Part shown: piece after piece, positions 5,335 to 6,375 of the stretch | Numbering within the stretch: the stretch's first letter is position 1 | Layout of the letters: each line of letters opens with the position of its first letter | Source: Bacillota bacterium | Lineage (GTDB): Bacteria > Bacillota > Clostridia > Acetivibrionales > DSM-1351 | Direction: 5' to 3' | DNA: 6,375 nt | Assembly: GCA_023443515.1 (NCBI GenBank) | Contig: JAEZUC010000118.1 | Location: 1-6,375 of the forward strand | Position numbers and translations under genes: made by a program | Notes under the pieces: generated by a model | Seen by the model: only the letters and a program-made list of their open reading frames with translations | The model's database searches: none | Told to the model about the DNA's origin: nothing

Positions 5335-5976
5335 TTATTTTTCAAGGACTGTTACTGATTTTATAATTACTTTTTCCGTTGGAACTGAGACTTCACCCCG
5401 CATACTTGGGTTTGCTTTTACAGGGGTATTAACTATTTTATCCAAGGTCTCCTCACCGCTTGTCAGCTTACCGAATGCAGCATAGTCACCATCAAGAGTG
5501 GCTGCTGTTCCATCCATTATAAAGAACTGACTGGACGCAGAATCAGGATCACCGCTTCTTGCCATGGATATAATACCCTTGGTGTGCTTCAAGGTGTTTT
5601 GCGTAAAGCCGTTTGAACTGAATTCACCTTTTATATTCTTATCTGAACCTCCTGAACCGTTGCCGTTGGGGTCACCGCCCTGTGCCATAAAACCCTTTAT
5701 AATTCTGTGAAAGGTCAAGCCGTTATAAAAACCGGATTCAGCTAACGATACAAAGTTTGCTACTGTTTCCGGAGCATATTCGGGATACAGCTCAAAGGTC
5801 ATCTTGTCACCGTTTTCCATTTCAAACTGAATTTTAGGATGATTTGAAGGTTGGTTAGAAAGTTGTGATGAGTTGTTGCCCGGTGACTCCGGCTTACCAC
5901 AGCCGGACAGAAAAACACTGAATATTAGCCCGGTAATTATGAAAAAAGCTGTTTTTTTAAAAAGGTTTTTAATCAT
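5335..5976 (-). CDS. Lipoprotein peptidyl-prolyl cis-trans isomerase, cyclophilin type
   Basis: The enzyme speeds cis-trans turning of X-Pro bonds and should help fold exported proteins outside the membrane. Residues 1-25 are a lipoprotein signal: basic start, hydrophobic core and lipobox LSGC with lipidated C26. A Ser/Asn/Pro-rich linker (27-47) follows, then one cyclophilin domain (48-211). The active-site run FHRIIKGFMAQGGD (89-102) supplies R91, F96, M97 and Q99. SMAR (137-140) and SSQFFIM (148-154) supply the rest of the pocket. The position of human cyclophilin A W121 is T160 and of H126 is Y165, typical of bacterial forms that bind cyclosporin poorly. Length is normal for the group and nothing is missing. 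The start has GGAGGA 6 bases upstream. It is monocistronic, ending at a clear terminator and facing away from the tRNA gene. I see no convincing promoter. Confidence 0.95.
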   Translation of the reverse strand: MIKNLFKKTAFFIITGLIFSVFLSGCGKPESPGNNSSQLSNQPSNHPKIQFEMENGDKMTFELYPEYAPETVANFVSLAESGFYNGLTFHRIIKGFMAQGGDPNGNGSGGSDKNIKGEFSSNGFTQNTLKHTKGIISMARSGDPDSASSQFFIMDGTAATLDGDYAAFGKLTSGEETLDKIVNTPVKANPSMRGEVSVPTEKVIIKSVTVLEK

Positions 5977-6124
5977 TTTAAATCCTCCTATGTTTAATAA
6001 CTATTAAAAAGGCCTAGCCATATATTATTAAATAACATTATTGTGTAGAATGTATATACTTTTTGTAAATTTATTTAGAATATTGTCTCCTTTTACTGGA
6101 TTAAAAATTCTTTTAAAATAATAC

Positions 6125-6153
6125 TTGCAATTTTAAAAGTAATGTGTTAAATT
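6125..6153 (+). promoter_or_regulatory. Probable promoter of the initiator tRNA gene
   Basis: TTGCAA (6125-6130) is followed 17 bases later by TAAATT (6148-6153), preceded by TGT as in an extended -10. A perfect TATAAT at 6153-6158 overlaps but lies 22 bases from TTGCAA and has no better -35 of its own. One of these two should serve the tRNA, about 60 bases downstream. The precise start is uncertain. Confidence 0.45.
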
Positions 6154-6218
6154 ATAATAGTTGTCGGCGGTAATGAATAAAACTTCTAACTGCTGAGCAT
6201 ACTTATAAATACAGTCGT

Positions 6219-6294
<76 letters not shown>

Positions 6295-6301
6295 CACATT
6301 G

Positions 6302-6330
6302 AGAGGCTTTCGAGAAATCGAGAGCCTTTT
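6302..6330 (+). terminator. Intrinsic terminator of the tRNA gene
   Basis: Arms AGGCTTTCGA (6304-6313) and TCGAGAGCCT (6318-6327) pair over 10 bases, with a single T-G wobble, around a GAAA loop. TTTT then AAATTT follow. It begins 8 bases after the CCA end, as expected for a stand-alone tRNA gene. Confidence 0.88.
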
Positions 6331-6375
6331 AAATTTGGGCGAAAGTCTGCTTGTATATGCATAATTCCTTAATAT

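Overview
The window reads as low-GC Gram-positive DNA, most likely from a Clostridia-type host. The signs are AT-rich coding sequence, strong AGGAGG-type ribosome binding sites, a Bacillus/Clostridia-type LexA box and a lipobox cyclophilin. No gene fixes the species. A Ruminiclostridium-like cellulolytic clostridium is my impression only, not something the sequence proves.

Positions 1-3154 (+ strand) are the tail-end and lysis part of a prophage or phage-tail-like element. In order they encode the C-terminal part of a large tail or adsorption protein with sialidase-type Asp-box motifs (cut by the window edge), a small coiled-coil structural protein, a 38-residue XkdX-family protein, a XhlA-type holin-associated protein, an M15 peptidase endolysin with a peptidoglycan-binding repeat, and a two-helix holin-like protein. 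All run in one direction with short gaps or overlaps, as in a late operon. A long imperfect hairpin (1959-1999) separates the AT-rich tail genes from the clearly GC-richer lysis genes.

Positions 3155-3562 hold a small separate transcription unit. A good sigma-A-type promoter has a 26-bp perfect palindrome with a consensus LexA core at its predicted start site, followed by an unrecognised 85-residue protein. This looks like a DNA-damage-inducible gene at or near the edge of the prophage. It converges on the next gene with a 2-bp gap, and one short palindrome contains both stop codons.

Positions 3565-5169 (- strand) encode a 534-residue protein with a BtrH-type (butirosin biosynthesis H, papain/C39-like) N-terminal domain and a C-terminal beta-sandwich domain like those attached to some glycoside hydrolases. 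No biosynthetic partner gene lies beside it in the window.

Positions 5335-5976 (- strand) encode a secreted lipoprotein peptidyl-prolyl isomerase of the cyclophilin family, with its own terminator. Positions 6219-6294 are an initiator tRNA-Met (anticodon CAU, encoded CCA) with its own promoter and terminator. These last two look like ordinary host genes. No gene-free stretch exceeds 300 bases. I found no CRISPR array, insertion sequence or direct-repeat attachment site.
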